DNA of 64,000 bases from contig NZ_JAAOIW010000017.1 in NCBI RefSeq assembly GCF_011440305.1, forward strand, positions 1 through 64,000, in the 5' to 3' direction. This DNA comes from Paenibacillus agricola (GTDB lineage: Bacteria > Bacillota > Bacilli > Paenibacillales > NBRC-103111). The position numbers and the translations under genes are program-made. A model generated the notes under the pieces. That model did no database searches and had not been told where the DNA came from. It was given only the letters and a program-made list of their open reading frames with translations. Below are positions 13,559 to 21,609 of this stretch, piece by piece. Positions within the stretch are counted from its first letter, which is position 1. Each line of letters starts with the position of its first letter.

Positions 13559-15763
13559 GTGGATTCCGATAAACGATTATCTTTTAAGGGGATTAAGACG
13601 AATTCGGTGTATGAACGGACGAATCTGGTCACGATCAATAATATGGCAAGGCCTGATGAAGAGGCTGCTGAGGAGCTTTCGTCTGCAAACGCGCCTGAAT
13701 TCATGGAACTGGTCGAGTCCATCCTTGCAGCCCGGCTGGAAGGGAAGCCTGTCATCTGGTCGATGGGGGCGCATGTGATCAAAAACGGGCTCTCCCGTTA
13801 TATTATCGAGCTGGTCAGGAACGGATTCCTGACCCATGTATCCGGCAATGGAGCTACAAGCATCCACGACTTCGAGCTGGCTTTTCTCGGTGAAACCTCT
13901 GAGGATGTTGCCCGCTCGATTGAGGACGGCTCTTTCGGGATGTGGGAGGAAACGGGACGGTATATGAATGAAGCGATCCAAATGGGCGCTGAAGCGGGTT
14001 TAGGTTATGGAGAAAGCCTTTACAGGTATTTATCTGCGAATCCAGAGAAGTTCCCTCATTATAAGGATTGCGTGTTCGTCCAGTGCCAACAGTATGGTAT
14101 CCCTTATACCTGTCATATTTCCATCGGGACGGATATTATCCACCAGCATCCGATCGTTAATTTTGCGGCGTTGGGCAAAGCATCAGGTGTGGATTTTCAC
14201 CGGATGTGCCAATCCATTGCGGGGCTGAAGGATGGCGGGGTGTTTTTGAATTTCGGGTCGGCTATATCGGGACCGGAAATTTTTCTGAAGGGGTTGTCGT
14301 TAGCCCGCAACCACGGCTTGCCGATGAGCGGGATTATCGCCGCCAATTTCGACATTGTGCCGGTGACTGCCAAGGAACGGCCTGAGCCAAGCGACCCGAA
14401 TTATCATTACCGGCCCCGGCGGGTGTTCGTCGATCGCTTAAGTGAAATTGACGGCAAAGGCTACCTGTTCCATGGCTTGCACCAGCAGACGATTCCAGTG
14501 TTATTCCATAGCCTTATGCGAAGGAAGAAGGAGCTGGGGCTCGAATTCCCTGCTCATGTGGAGCCAGTGGAGACGAGTGGGGCAAGTGGGAACATCGGCA
14601 TTGGTGAGATTAGCGGAAGCAGCAGGACTAATGGAGGCATCGGGATTAGTGAGGGTGCCGGGAACCACGAGAACATCGGGACTAGTGAGGTCAGGGAAAC
14701 CAGCAGGACTAATGGGATGATTGAGACTGACGATAACTTCGAGACTAACGCGATTATCAAGGAATCCAATGGGATCGACGAGAACAACAGCACTAGGAAG
14801 ACCGTGCTCTATCCTCTTCACTCTAGGAATAGCAGGCTGCAGGTGAGCCAGTCGGAGGCATTGCTGCCGCCTGAAGGCAAGCTTGACCTGCGGGCAACCT
14901 GGGAGCCGCCACAGCTCGAGGAGTTCATCCAGAGGCTGCTGACAGCTAAGGAGCAGGGCAAACGCATCCTCGTTTCGATCGGCGGAAATATGATTGGCAG
15001 CGGTGTAAACCGCTACCTGATCGATTTGATCAAGCGCGGCTATATTAGCCATCTCGCTTTAAACGGAGCCGCATGCTTCCAAGATGTGGAACTGGCTGTA
15101 AGCGGCCAGGCTGAGGAGCTGGAGGACGGTTATTTGCGTGAGGGCAAGCTTGGGATGTGGGAAGAGGCCGCAGGCATTATCCATCATGCGTTGGAGGCTG
15201 GCCGGAACGAAAGCCGTGGGTATGGAGAAAGCTTGACGGATTACACCCGCAAGCATCCTAAGCAGTTTCCGTATTTGGAGGAAAGCCTGCTTGGTGCATG
15301 CGGTCGTTATGGGATCCCTTATACCTGCCATATTACTGTGGGAACAGACGATATTCAGCTTCACCCGAAGTCGGACCTTGCCTTGCAAGCTGGAGCCAGC
15401 GGTTACGATTTTCAAGCTTATTGCTATACGGTTGCGCATTTGGAGGGCGGTGTCTTTATGAACTTTGGCTCTGCAGTTACAGGACCGGAGGTTTTTCTTA
15501 AAGCGCTCTCGATCGCCAGAAATTTGCAATACGCTGTACATCATATTACGACGGCTAATTTTGATATTATCCGGTTAGGTGATTACTCCCAAAAAATTGG
15601 TTATGGCGACTGGGAATATTACTACCGGCCTCGTAAAAATATTGTGCACCGGCCTACTAGCCTCGGGGGAAAAGGCTTCCATTTGGAGGGCTTGCACCAA
15701 GAGACAATTCCTGCGATTTGGCATGCACTTGGAGTAGCCGAGCAGGCTAAGGGCAGCGAATGA
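13559..15763 (+). CDS. Tandem-duplicated deoxyhypusine-synthase-like protein
   Basis: A 734-residue protein made of two homologous halves (about residues 20-326 and 441-730) joined by a hydrophilic linker. Each half shows the same landmarks: SMGAHVIKNGLSRYIIEL / SIGGNMIGSGVNRYLIDL, then GNGATSIHDFE / LNGAACFQDVE, then IPYTCHISIGTDIIHQHP (C185) / IPYTCHITVGTDDIQLHP (C590), then GGVFLNFGSAISGPE (226) / GGVFMNFGSAVTGPE (630), and a closing GLHQQTIP / GLHQETIP. The spacing resembles the NAD-binding deoxyhypusine synthase fold, but I see no catalytic-lysine motif of true deoxyhypusine synthase, and bacteria lack eIF5A, so the reaction is probably different. The GTG at 13559 is chosen because GAGGAGG (13546-13552) lies six bases upstream. 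The second half has lost one H of HQH (QLHP), so it may be structural. Function unknown. Confidence 0.66.
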   Translation: MDSDKRLSFKGIKTNSVYERTNLVTINNMARPDEEAAEELSSANAPEFMELVESILAARLEGKPVIWSMGAHVIKNGLSRYIIELVRNGFLTHVSGNGATSIHDFELAFLGETSEDVARSIEDGSFGMWEETGRYMNEAIQMGAEAGLGYGESLYRYLSANPEKFPHYKDCVFVQCQQYGIPYTCHISIGTDIIHQHPIVNFAALGKASGVDFHRMCQSIAGLKDGGVFLNFGSAISGPEIFLKGLSLARNHGLPMSGIIAANFDIVPVTAKERPEPSDPNYHYRPRRVFVDRLSEIDGKGYLFHGLHQQTIPVLFHSLMRRKKELGLEFPAHVEPVETSGASGNIGIGEISGSSRTNGGIGISEGAGNHENIGTSEVRETSRTNGMIETDDNFETNAIIKESNGIDENNSTRKTVLYPLHSRNSRLQVSQSEALLPPEGKLDLRATWEPPQLEEFIQRLLTAKEQGKRILVSIGGNMIGSGVNRYLIDLIKRGYISHLALNGAACFQDVELAVSGQAEELEDGYLREGKLGMWEEAAGIIHHALEAGRNESRGYGESLTDYTRKHPKQFPYLEESLLGACGRYGIPYTCHITVGTDDIQLHPKSDLALQAGASGYDFQAYCYTVAHLEGGVFMNFGSAVTGPEVFLKALSIARNLQYAVHHITTANFDIIRLGDYSQKIGYGDWEYYYRPRKNIVHRPTSLGGKGFHLEGLHQETIPAIWHALGVAEQAKGSE
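14591..14752 (+). repeat. Imperfect 81 bp tandem repeat in the linker of the duplicated protein
   Basis: Two 27-codon units, 14591-14671 and 14672-14752. Shared protein landmarks are NIG at the start and SRTNG in the middle; shared DNA includes AACATCGG and AGCAGGACTAATGG exactly 81 bases apart. The second unit is more diverged at its end. The linker has probably grown by unequal duplication. Confidence 0.8.
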
Positions 15764-16019
15764 GAGGGATTAGCTGAAAAAAATCCAGTTAATTCCTCCA
15801 TAAATCCAGATAACTTCCTTTTTTATATGATAGGGACGAATCTAACGTTAGAAATTCCTGCTAAGGTAAAGTGTGACGCGCACAAATGCAGGAAGAGGCA
15901 ACGAGTTTTTGCACAAACAAGCAGTAGTTGGTGGTATATAAACATTAGCGTATTTTTATGCAAACAGTAGCGTTTATACAAGCAGTAGTGATTTTTTTAT
16001 ACAATGGGAGGCAAAGCAA

Positions 16020-16835
16020 ATGGTAAGCGGGAAGCAGGAAGGCCGGATCAAGGCGGTGCTATTCGATTTTGACGGCACGTTATCAACACTCAGGGCAGGG
16101 TGGGAGGAAACGATGGTGCCTCTTTTTAAAGAAGCTATCATTGGCAGCCATCAGCTAACAGCTGAGCAATCAAGCGAGCTCGACCAAGAGATTGCTGGCT
16201 ATATTGACCAATCGACAGGTATCCAAACCATTTATCAAATGCAGTGGTTAGCCGAAAAGGTAAAGGAGAAGGGCTGGAATCCGGAGGTTAAGGGTGAATG
16301 GGAATATAAGGCTGAATACAACAGGCGGCTGCTGCTCCATGTGGATGAACGGATTAGAGGTTTGCAGACAGGCAAATACCGTCCTGGGGATTTTTTGATA
16401 AAGGGCTCGGAGCACATACTTGAGCTCCTGCACCAGCAGGCTATTCCCATGTATATCGCTAGCGGCACGGACCATCCCGATGTGGTGAACGAGGCGGAGG
16501 TGTTGGGGGTACGGCATTATTTTAAAGAGATCGCGGGTGCTCCTGTAGGTCGGGCGGATTGCTCGAAGGAGAAGGTTATCAGCGATTTGCTGGCGCAGGG
16601 GGACTTGCAAAGCGAAGGGCTTGCGGTTATTGGTGATGGCAAGGTGGAGATTCGGCTGGCTAAGGAAAACGGAGCGTTGGCGCTTGGGCTGGCGAGTGAC
16701 GAAGATAAGCGTGAGGGCTTGAATGCGGTTAAGGTAGAGCGGCTGCAGGCTGCTGGCGCAGATTGGATCGCGGGGGATTTCACGGATACGGCCCAGTGGA
16801 TGCAATGGTTAGGGCTGGACGCAGAGCTGGAATAG
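16020..16835 (+). CDS. HAD-family phosphatase
   Basis: A 271-residue haloacid-dehalogenase hydrolase. Motif I is LFDFDGTLS with nucleophile D16 and acid D18; motif II lies at YIASGTDHP; motif IV is VIGDGKVEIRLAKENG. A helical cap of about 110 residues follows motif I, resembling beta-phosphoglucomutase or phosphoglycolate-phosphatase relatives, and it is longer than typical GmhB. GGGAGG precedes the ATG at good distance. A 256-base gap upstream contains short repeats of the type ACAAGCAGTAG, so it may have its own promoter. In context it may dephosphorylate a sugar phosphate formed by the cluster's kinases. Substrate unknown. Confidence 0.85.
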   Translation: MVSGKQEGRIKAVLFDFDGTLSTLRAGWEETMVPLFKEAIIGSHQLTAEQSSELDQEIAGYIDQSTGIQTIYQMQWLAEKVKEKGWNPEVKGEWEYKAEYNRRLLLHVDERIRGLQTGKYRPGDFLIKGSEHILELLHQQAIPMYIASGTDHPDVVNEAEVLGVRHYFKEIAGAPVGRADCSKEKVISDLLAQGDLQSEGLAVIGDGKVEIRLAKENGALALGLASDEDKREGLNAVKVERLQAAGADWIAGDFTDTAQWMQWLGLDAELE

Positions 16836-16940
16836 GGCAAGACGCTAGGTAGGGCACGGCTAGGCGCAGGGCAAGGCGAAAAGGATGAGTACAGGAAATG
16901 TGGTTGAAATACGAGTTGCTAAATATAAGGAGGATTATTG

Positions 16941-19900
16941 ATGTTTTTGACGTTGGATAAATTGTGGAAGCGCATTGAGGAAATTGAAAAGCACCGTTAC
17001 GTGGAGCATCGCGAAATGCCATCCTACTCGTTCTGGGTCGATAAGGAGGCAGAAATTGCTGCGATGCCGCCAGAGGATAGTGAATGGGGGCACATTTCGG
17101 TCGGAGATCGCTGGAAGGGCTGGGATCTGACGGCCTGGTTGAAAACGGAAACGACGGTTCCTGCGGAATGGGCGGGTAGGCAGGTTGTGGGGCTGTTTGA
17201 TTTTGGCAAAACAGGTGCCGGGCATAATTCGGGCTTCGAATCACTGCTTTATGTCAATGGAGAGCCTTACCAGGGAGTTGGAAGCAATCATAAAGAAGTA
17301 TTTTTCCCTGAATCCTTCCTTGGGCAAAAGGTAGAGCTGCTGTTCAAAGTGTGGAGTGGCTTAAGCGGGGCGGATGGCACAAAAACTGAGCAGGAGCACC
17401 AGCTCCACCTGTCTGCGCTTGCTGTGCTGGAAACGGAAACCGATGACCTGTACCATACGGCGTTTGCTGTTTACCATACGATCCAGGTGCTGGAGGAGAA
17501 CCGTTGGGAAAGGCAGGCGTTGGTGAAAGCGCTCGATCGCGCCATGCTGCTGTTGAATTGGAGGGTGCCGGGAGATGCGGCATTTTACGCAAGTGTGAGC
17601 GAGGCCAATACGAAGCTCAAAGAGGAGCTGGCGAAGCTTCCCAGCTTCCAGCCTTTAACGGTGCGCTGTATCGGACACACGCATATCGATGTAGCCTGGC
17701 TGTGGCGCTTGAAGCATACGCGGGAGAAAGCGGTTCGTTCCTTCTCAACCGTGCTGCGCTTGATGGAGCAGTTCCCGGAATATATATTCCTGCAAACCCA
17801 GCCACAGCTGTATGAATATATCGAGCAGGATTACCCGGAGGTTTTTGCCAAAATCAAAGAGCGCGTCCAGGAAGGCCGTTGGGAGGCTGGGGGTGCGATG
17901 TGGCTTGAATCGGATTGCAATATCCCTTCAGGAGAGTCGCTTGTGCGCCAGCTTTTGTATGGGATGCGGTATTTTGAAAATACCTTTGGCGTAAAATGTG
18001 AATATTTATGGCTGCCTGATGTGTTTGGTTACAGCTGGGCGTTACCACAAATTTTGCAAAAAAGCGGGCTGCGCCATTTTATGACAACCAAAATCAGCTG
18101 GAACGTGTACAATCGTTTCCCGCATGATACGTTTTATTGGCGGGGCATCGACGGTACGGAGGTGCTGACGCATTATATCACCACACCGGAAACGGATGTT
18201 CCGGAGAGTACCTTTACCCGCTATTATACCTACAACGGGCAAGTATTGCCGTCTACCTTAAGCGGCATTTGGAACAATTACCGCGACAAGGAGATTAACG
18301 ATTCCGAGCTGCTGCTTTCTTATGGCTATGGGGACGGAGGCGGCGGACCGACACGCACGATGCTGGAAATGCGCAGAAGGCTGGAAAATATGCCAGGTAT
18401 GCCGAGGGCTATAACGGGGCGTGCGGATGAATTTTTTACGAAGCTGGAGCAAACCGTGGAGCAGACCGACCGTTATGTCCACCATTGGGATGGGGAGCTG
18501 TATTTGGAGCTGCACCGCGGCACCTATACCTCACAGGCATATGTGAAAAAAATGAACCGGCACATGGAGTTTCTATTGCGTGATGCCGAGATGGTATCGA
18601 TCTTCAGCAGCCCGCTCACGGGCTACGCTGCTTATCCGCAAAAGCAGCTGTACGACAGCTGGAAAATCGTGCTGCGCAACCAGTTCCACGATATATTGCC
18701 AGGCTCCTCGATTACCGAGGTATACGAGGACTGCCGTACGGAATATGCTGAGGCAGAGCAGCTGGCGCAAGGGGCGCTGGCAGACGGTATGGAGCTGTTG
18801 GCATCAAACATCAAGGTAGAGGGTGGCGGCTGGCTGGTAGTGAACTCCTTGCCGTGGCCGCGCAGCGAGATTGTGGAGCTCTCGTGGGAAGCAAGCTATG
18901 AGGGACAGCATTGGATGGACGTGTCTGGGCACCGCATAGCGGCCGAGCGAGTCCTCGGGCAGCCGGGGCAGGGCGACACGCTGCAGCTGCTGGTCACAGA
19001 TATACCAGCAATGGGGTATACGACGGTTCGGATGGCAACGGCGGAGATACCGGCAGAATTGGGGCAGACGCTGGGTACAGCAGAAACACTGGAAGAGCCG
19101 CAGGCATCAGGAGCCGATTCCGAAGAACGTCAAGCCAAATCAGAGGGAGCCTCGCCATTTATTTGCGGGGAGCAGAGCGTGTCTACGCCCTTTTATGAAA
19201 TCGAATGGAATGCTGCCGGACAGCTTAGCCGTGTGTTTGACAAGCGCTCCAAGAGAGAGGTTCTGGCCGTAGGCGAGCTGGGTAACCGATTTGATGTGCA
19301 TGAGGATAAACCAGCTTATCATGATAACTGGGAAATCGATATTTTTTATTTGGAAAAGGTCAGCCATATTACCGACCTGCGCTTCGCCACATGGATCGAG
19401 CAGGGGCCATTGCGTGCAGTAATTCGTTTTGAATGGGAGTACGGCCAGACGCTGGTCCAGCAGGATATGATCGTGTATGCGCACCATCCACGGATTGATT
19501 TCTCAACCTGGGTGGACTGGCAGGAGCGGGAAACACTGCTCAAGGTTGCTTTTCCTGTATGTGTTCGCGCCGCTGCGGCTACCTATGAAATCCAGTTCGG
19601 GCATGTACAACGTCCCACACATTGGAATACAAGCTGGGATTATGCACGTTTTGAGACGTGTGCGCATAAATGGGTCGATTTATCCGAGCGTGGCTTTGGT
19701 GTCAGCCTCCTCAACGACTGCAAGTACGGACATGATATTAAGGAGCATGTGATGCGCCTTACACTGATTAAATCGTCCAACAAGCCAGATCCTGAATGCG
19801 ATAAAGGGGAGCACACGTTCACCTACTCACTGTTGCCACATGGCGGGGATTGGTTTGCAGCCGGCACGGTTGAGCAGGCTTACCGGTTGAATGTTCCGGT

Positions 19901-20282
19901 AGTGGTCACGGAAGTGAAGGCTCAATCAGAGCCACAAGCCCAATTACTGTCTGGGCAAGGACAGTCCCAGTATGCTGGGCAAGCAATGACCCGCTATCTG
20001 CCTGCTGCACTTAGCTTTATCGGCGTGAGCGGCGACCATGTGATGATCGATACGGTCAAGAAAGCCGAGGATTCCGATAGCTGGATTGTTCGCTGTTATG
20101 AATATGCAGGCAAACGTGGCGAGGTTGCCTTTGCTACGCATTACCAAGTGGACGAGCTCGAGGAAGTCAATTTGTCTGAATGTGAAGGTGTTGCTGTAGC
20201 GCATACCGGCCAAACATTCACTGCTTTCTTCAAGCCCTTCGAATTGAAAACGTTCCGCATCGTTTTCCGTATGGAAAACTAA
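16941..20282 (+). CDS. GH38 alpha-mannosidase (long form)
   Basis: A 1113-residue retaining alpha-mannosidase. The GH38 catalytic domain begins near residue 240 with HTHIDVAWLW (zinc ligands H248 and D250), and LPDVFGYS places the likely nucleophile at D360. A helical mid-domain (NQFHDILPGSSITE) and a large C-terminal beta-sandwich follow. No signal peptide is present, so it acts inside the cell on imported glycans. A low-complexity insertion rich in Glu/Ala/Ser lies around residues 700-730. AAGGAGG at 16928-16933 fits the ATG at 16941 better than the TTG at 16938. The next gene starts 15 bases after it. Confidence 0.95.
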   Translation: MFLTLDKLWKRIEEIEKHRYVEHREMPSYSFWVDKEAEIAAMPPEDSEWGHISVGDRWKGWDLTAWLKTETTVPAEWAGRQVVGLFDFGKTGAGHNSGFESLLYVNGEPYQGVGSNHKEVFFPESFLGQKVELLFKVWSGLSGADGTKTEQEHQLHLSALAVLETETDDLYHTAFAVYHTIQVLEENRWERQALVKALDRAMLLLNWRVPGDAAFYASVSEANTKLKEELAKLPSFQPLTVRCIGHTHIDVAWLWRLKHTREKAVRSFSTVLRLMEQFPEYIFLQTQPQLYEYIEQDYPEVFAKIKERVQEGRWEAGGAMWLESDCNIPSGESLVRQLLYGMRYFENTFGVKCEYLWLPDVFGYSWALPQILQKSGLRHFMTTKISWNVYNRFPHDTFYWRGIDGTEVLTHYITTPETDVPESTFTRYYTYNGQVLPSTLSGIWNNYRDKEINDSELLLSYGYGDGGGGPTRTMLEMRRRLENMPGMPRAITGRADEFFTKLEQTVEQTDRYVHHWDGELYLELHRGTYTSQAYVKKMNRHMEFLLRDAEMVSIFSSPLTGYAAYPQKQLYDSWKIVLRNQFHDILPGSSITEVYEDCRTEYAEAEQLAQGALADGMELLASNIKVEGGGWLVVNSLPWPRSEIVELSWEASYEGQHWMDVSGHRIAAERVLGQPGQGDTLQLLVTDIPAMGYTTVRMATAEIPAELGQTLGTAETLEEPQASGADSEERQAKSEGASPFICGEQSVSTPFYEIEWNAAGQLSRVFDKRSKREVLAVGELGNRFDVHEDKPAYHDNWEIDIFYLEKVSHITDLRFATWIEQGPLRAVIRFEWEYGQTLVQQDMIVYAHHPRIDFSTWVDWQERETLLKVAFPVCVRAAAATYEIQFGHVQRPTHWNTSWDYARFETCAHKWVDLSERGFGVSLLNDCKYGHDIKEHVMRLTLIKSSNKPDPECDKGEHTFTYSLLPHGGDWFAAGTVEQAYRLNVPVVVTEVKAQSEPQAQLLSGQGQSQYAGQAMTRYLPAALSFIGVSGDHVMIDTVKKAEDSDSWIVRCYEYAGKRGEVAFATHYQVDELEEVNLSECEGVAVAHTGQTFTAFFKPFELKTFRIVFRMEN

Positions 20283-20297
20283 GAAGGAGGCTCTCAG

Positions 20298-21365
20298 ATG
20301 ATAAAAGATGAATCGCCTACTTTATCCTCGATCCAGCAATTTAAAGGATTGTCGCGGGAGCGGGTAGACGAAATATTGCAAGGGATCTCGACTTTAAAGG
20401 TTGGCGTGATTGGAGACGGCTGCCTGGATGTGTATTGGCATGCGGATATGACGCAAAGCGAATTGTCTAGAGAGACACCGCATTATAACCTGCCCGTCAC
20501 CCGGGAGCGTTTCGCTCCCGGAGCGGCGGGCAATGCGGCAGTTAATTACAAGGCGCTTGGCTGCCTGGAGGTTAGCTTCTGCTCGATGGCAGGGAATGAT
20601 TGGCGCGGCCAGCAGCTGCAGGAGGCGTTCCGGTTGCGCGGCATCAACGATGCTTATGTGCAGGTTGAGCCGGGGCGGGTAACCCCAGCCTACTGCAAGG
20701 TGATCCTGCAAGGGCTGCAGGGAGCGGAGCAAGAGGCACCGCGCATTGATTTTATCAATGAGCAAGGCTGCTCCGAAGCGGCTACGCAGCGGCTTGTGCA
20801 GCAATTGGACCTGATGGCTGCACAGGTGGATGTGATCAGCGTAACCGACCAGCTGGAGCATGGCGTGATTGGCCCAAGCGTACGGGATCGTTTGGCTTAC
20901 TGGGCAGGGCAAGGCAAGCGGATCGTTGTAGACAGCAGAGACCGGATTGGCCATTTCAAAGGGATGGTCCTTAAGCCTAATGAGCTCGAAGCATTACGGT
21001 GGTACAATGGGAGCTTGAAGCATCTGCAAGCAACAGAAAGCGAACTATTGCGGGCAGGGCAGCAGCTGAGTAAACTTGCCGAGGCGCCATGCTGCATTAC
21101 ATGGGGAGACAAGGGAGCAGTTTGGTTCGAGGACGGACAGATGACGTTCGTCCCAACCAAGCCCGTAGCGCCTCCGATCGATATTGTGGGTGCAGGCGAT
21201 TCGTTTACGGCGGCTTTTTTATCGGCATGGGGGGTTGGCTGCACAGGGCCTGAGGCGGTAGCCTTTGCCCATCTGGCGGCCGCTGTAACCGTAGGCAAGT
21301 GTGGGGAAACCGGCACCGCCTCTCCACAGGAAATCAGGGATCGCTGGCAGCGGCTTGCCGAGTAA
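20298..21365 (+). CDS. PfkB-family carbohydrate kinase, HldE/RfaE N-domain-like
   Basis: A 355-residue ribokinase-fold kinase. The start of the domain reads VGVIGDGCLDVYWHADM and the C-terminal anion-hole motif is DIVGAGDSFTAAFL with catalytic base D301. Features such as PGAAGNAAVNYKALG and SVTDQLEHGVI resemble the kinase half of HldE, which phosphorylates D-glycero-D-manno-heptose 7-phosphate on O1. The nucleotidyltransferase half of HldE is absent, and none is seen in the window. AAGGAGG precedes the ATG; it follows the first GH38 gene by 15 bases and is surely co-transcribed. Substrate could be a heptose, a ketose or a mannose derivative. Confidence 0.82.
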   Translation: MIKDESPTLSSIQQFKGLSRERVDEILQGISTLKVGVIGDGCLDVYWHADMTQSELSRETPHYNLPVTRERFAPGAAGNAAVNYKALGCLEVSFCSMAGNDWRGQQLQEAFRLRGINDAYVQVEPGRVTPAYCKVILQGLQGAEQEAPRIDFINEQGCSEAATQRLVQQLDLMAAQVDVISVTDQLEHGVIGPSVRDRLAYWAGQGKRIVVDSRDRIGHFKGMVLKPNELEALRWYNGSLKHLQATESELLRAGQQLSKLAEAPCCITWGDKGAVWFEDGQMTFVPTKPVAPPIDIVGAGDSFTAAFLSAWGVGCTGPEAVAFAHLAAAVTVGKCGETGTASPQEIRDRWQRLAE

Positions 21366-21609
21366 GCAGCTGTACGGCTATCGCTAATGTAGGTTGTATA
21401 GGTAGTAGAGGTAGAGAGAAGTAGCGGTAGAAAAGAAGTAGGGGTTCGGGCATGGGCAGCAAATGTTCATGCCCCAACCGTGCATTGTTGCTAGAATTCC
21501 GTTGAATATAAGCGGAACTAGGAATCCATGAACAACAGCAATCGGAGGAACATCCGGGCCGCACAGTGAGACTTGATTCACCGGGCTTGTAGACAAGGGG
21601 GCTTAGAGA

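Noticed and set aside
13559-15763. True deoxyhypusine synthase
   Set aside because: No lysine active-site motif of that enzyme and no eIF5A in bacteria; only a fold-level likeness is supported.
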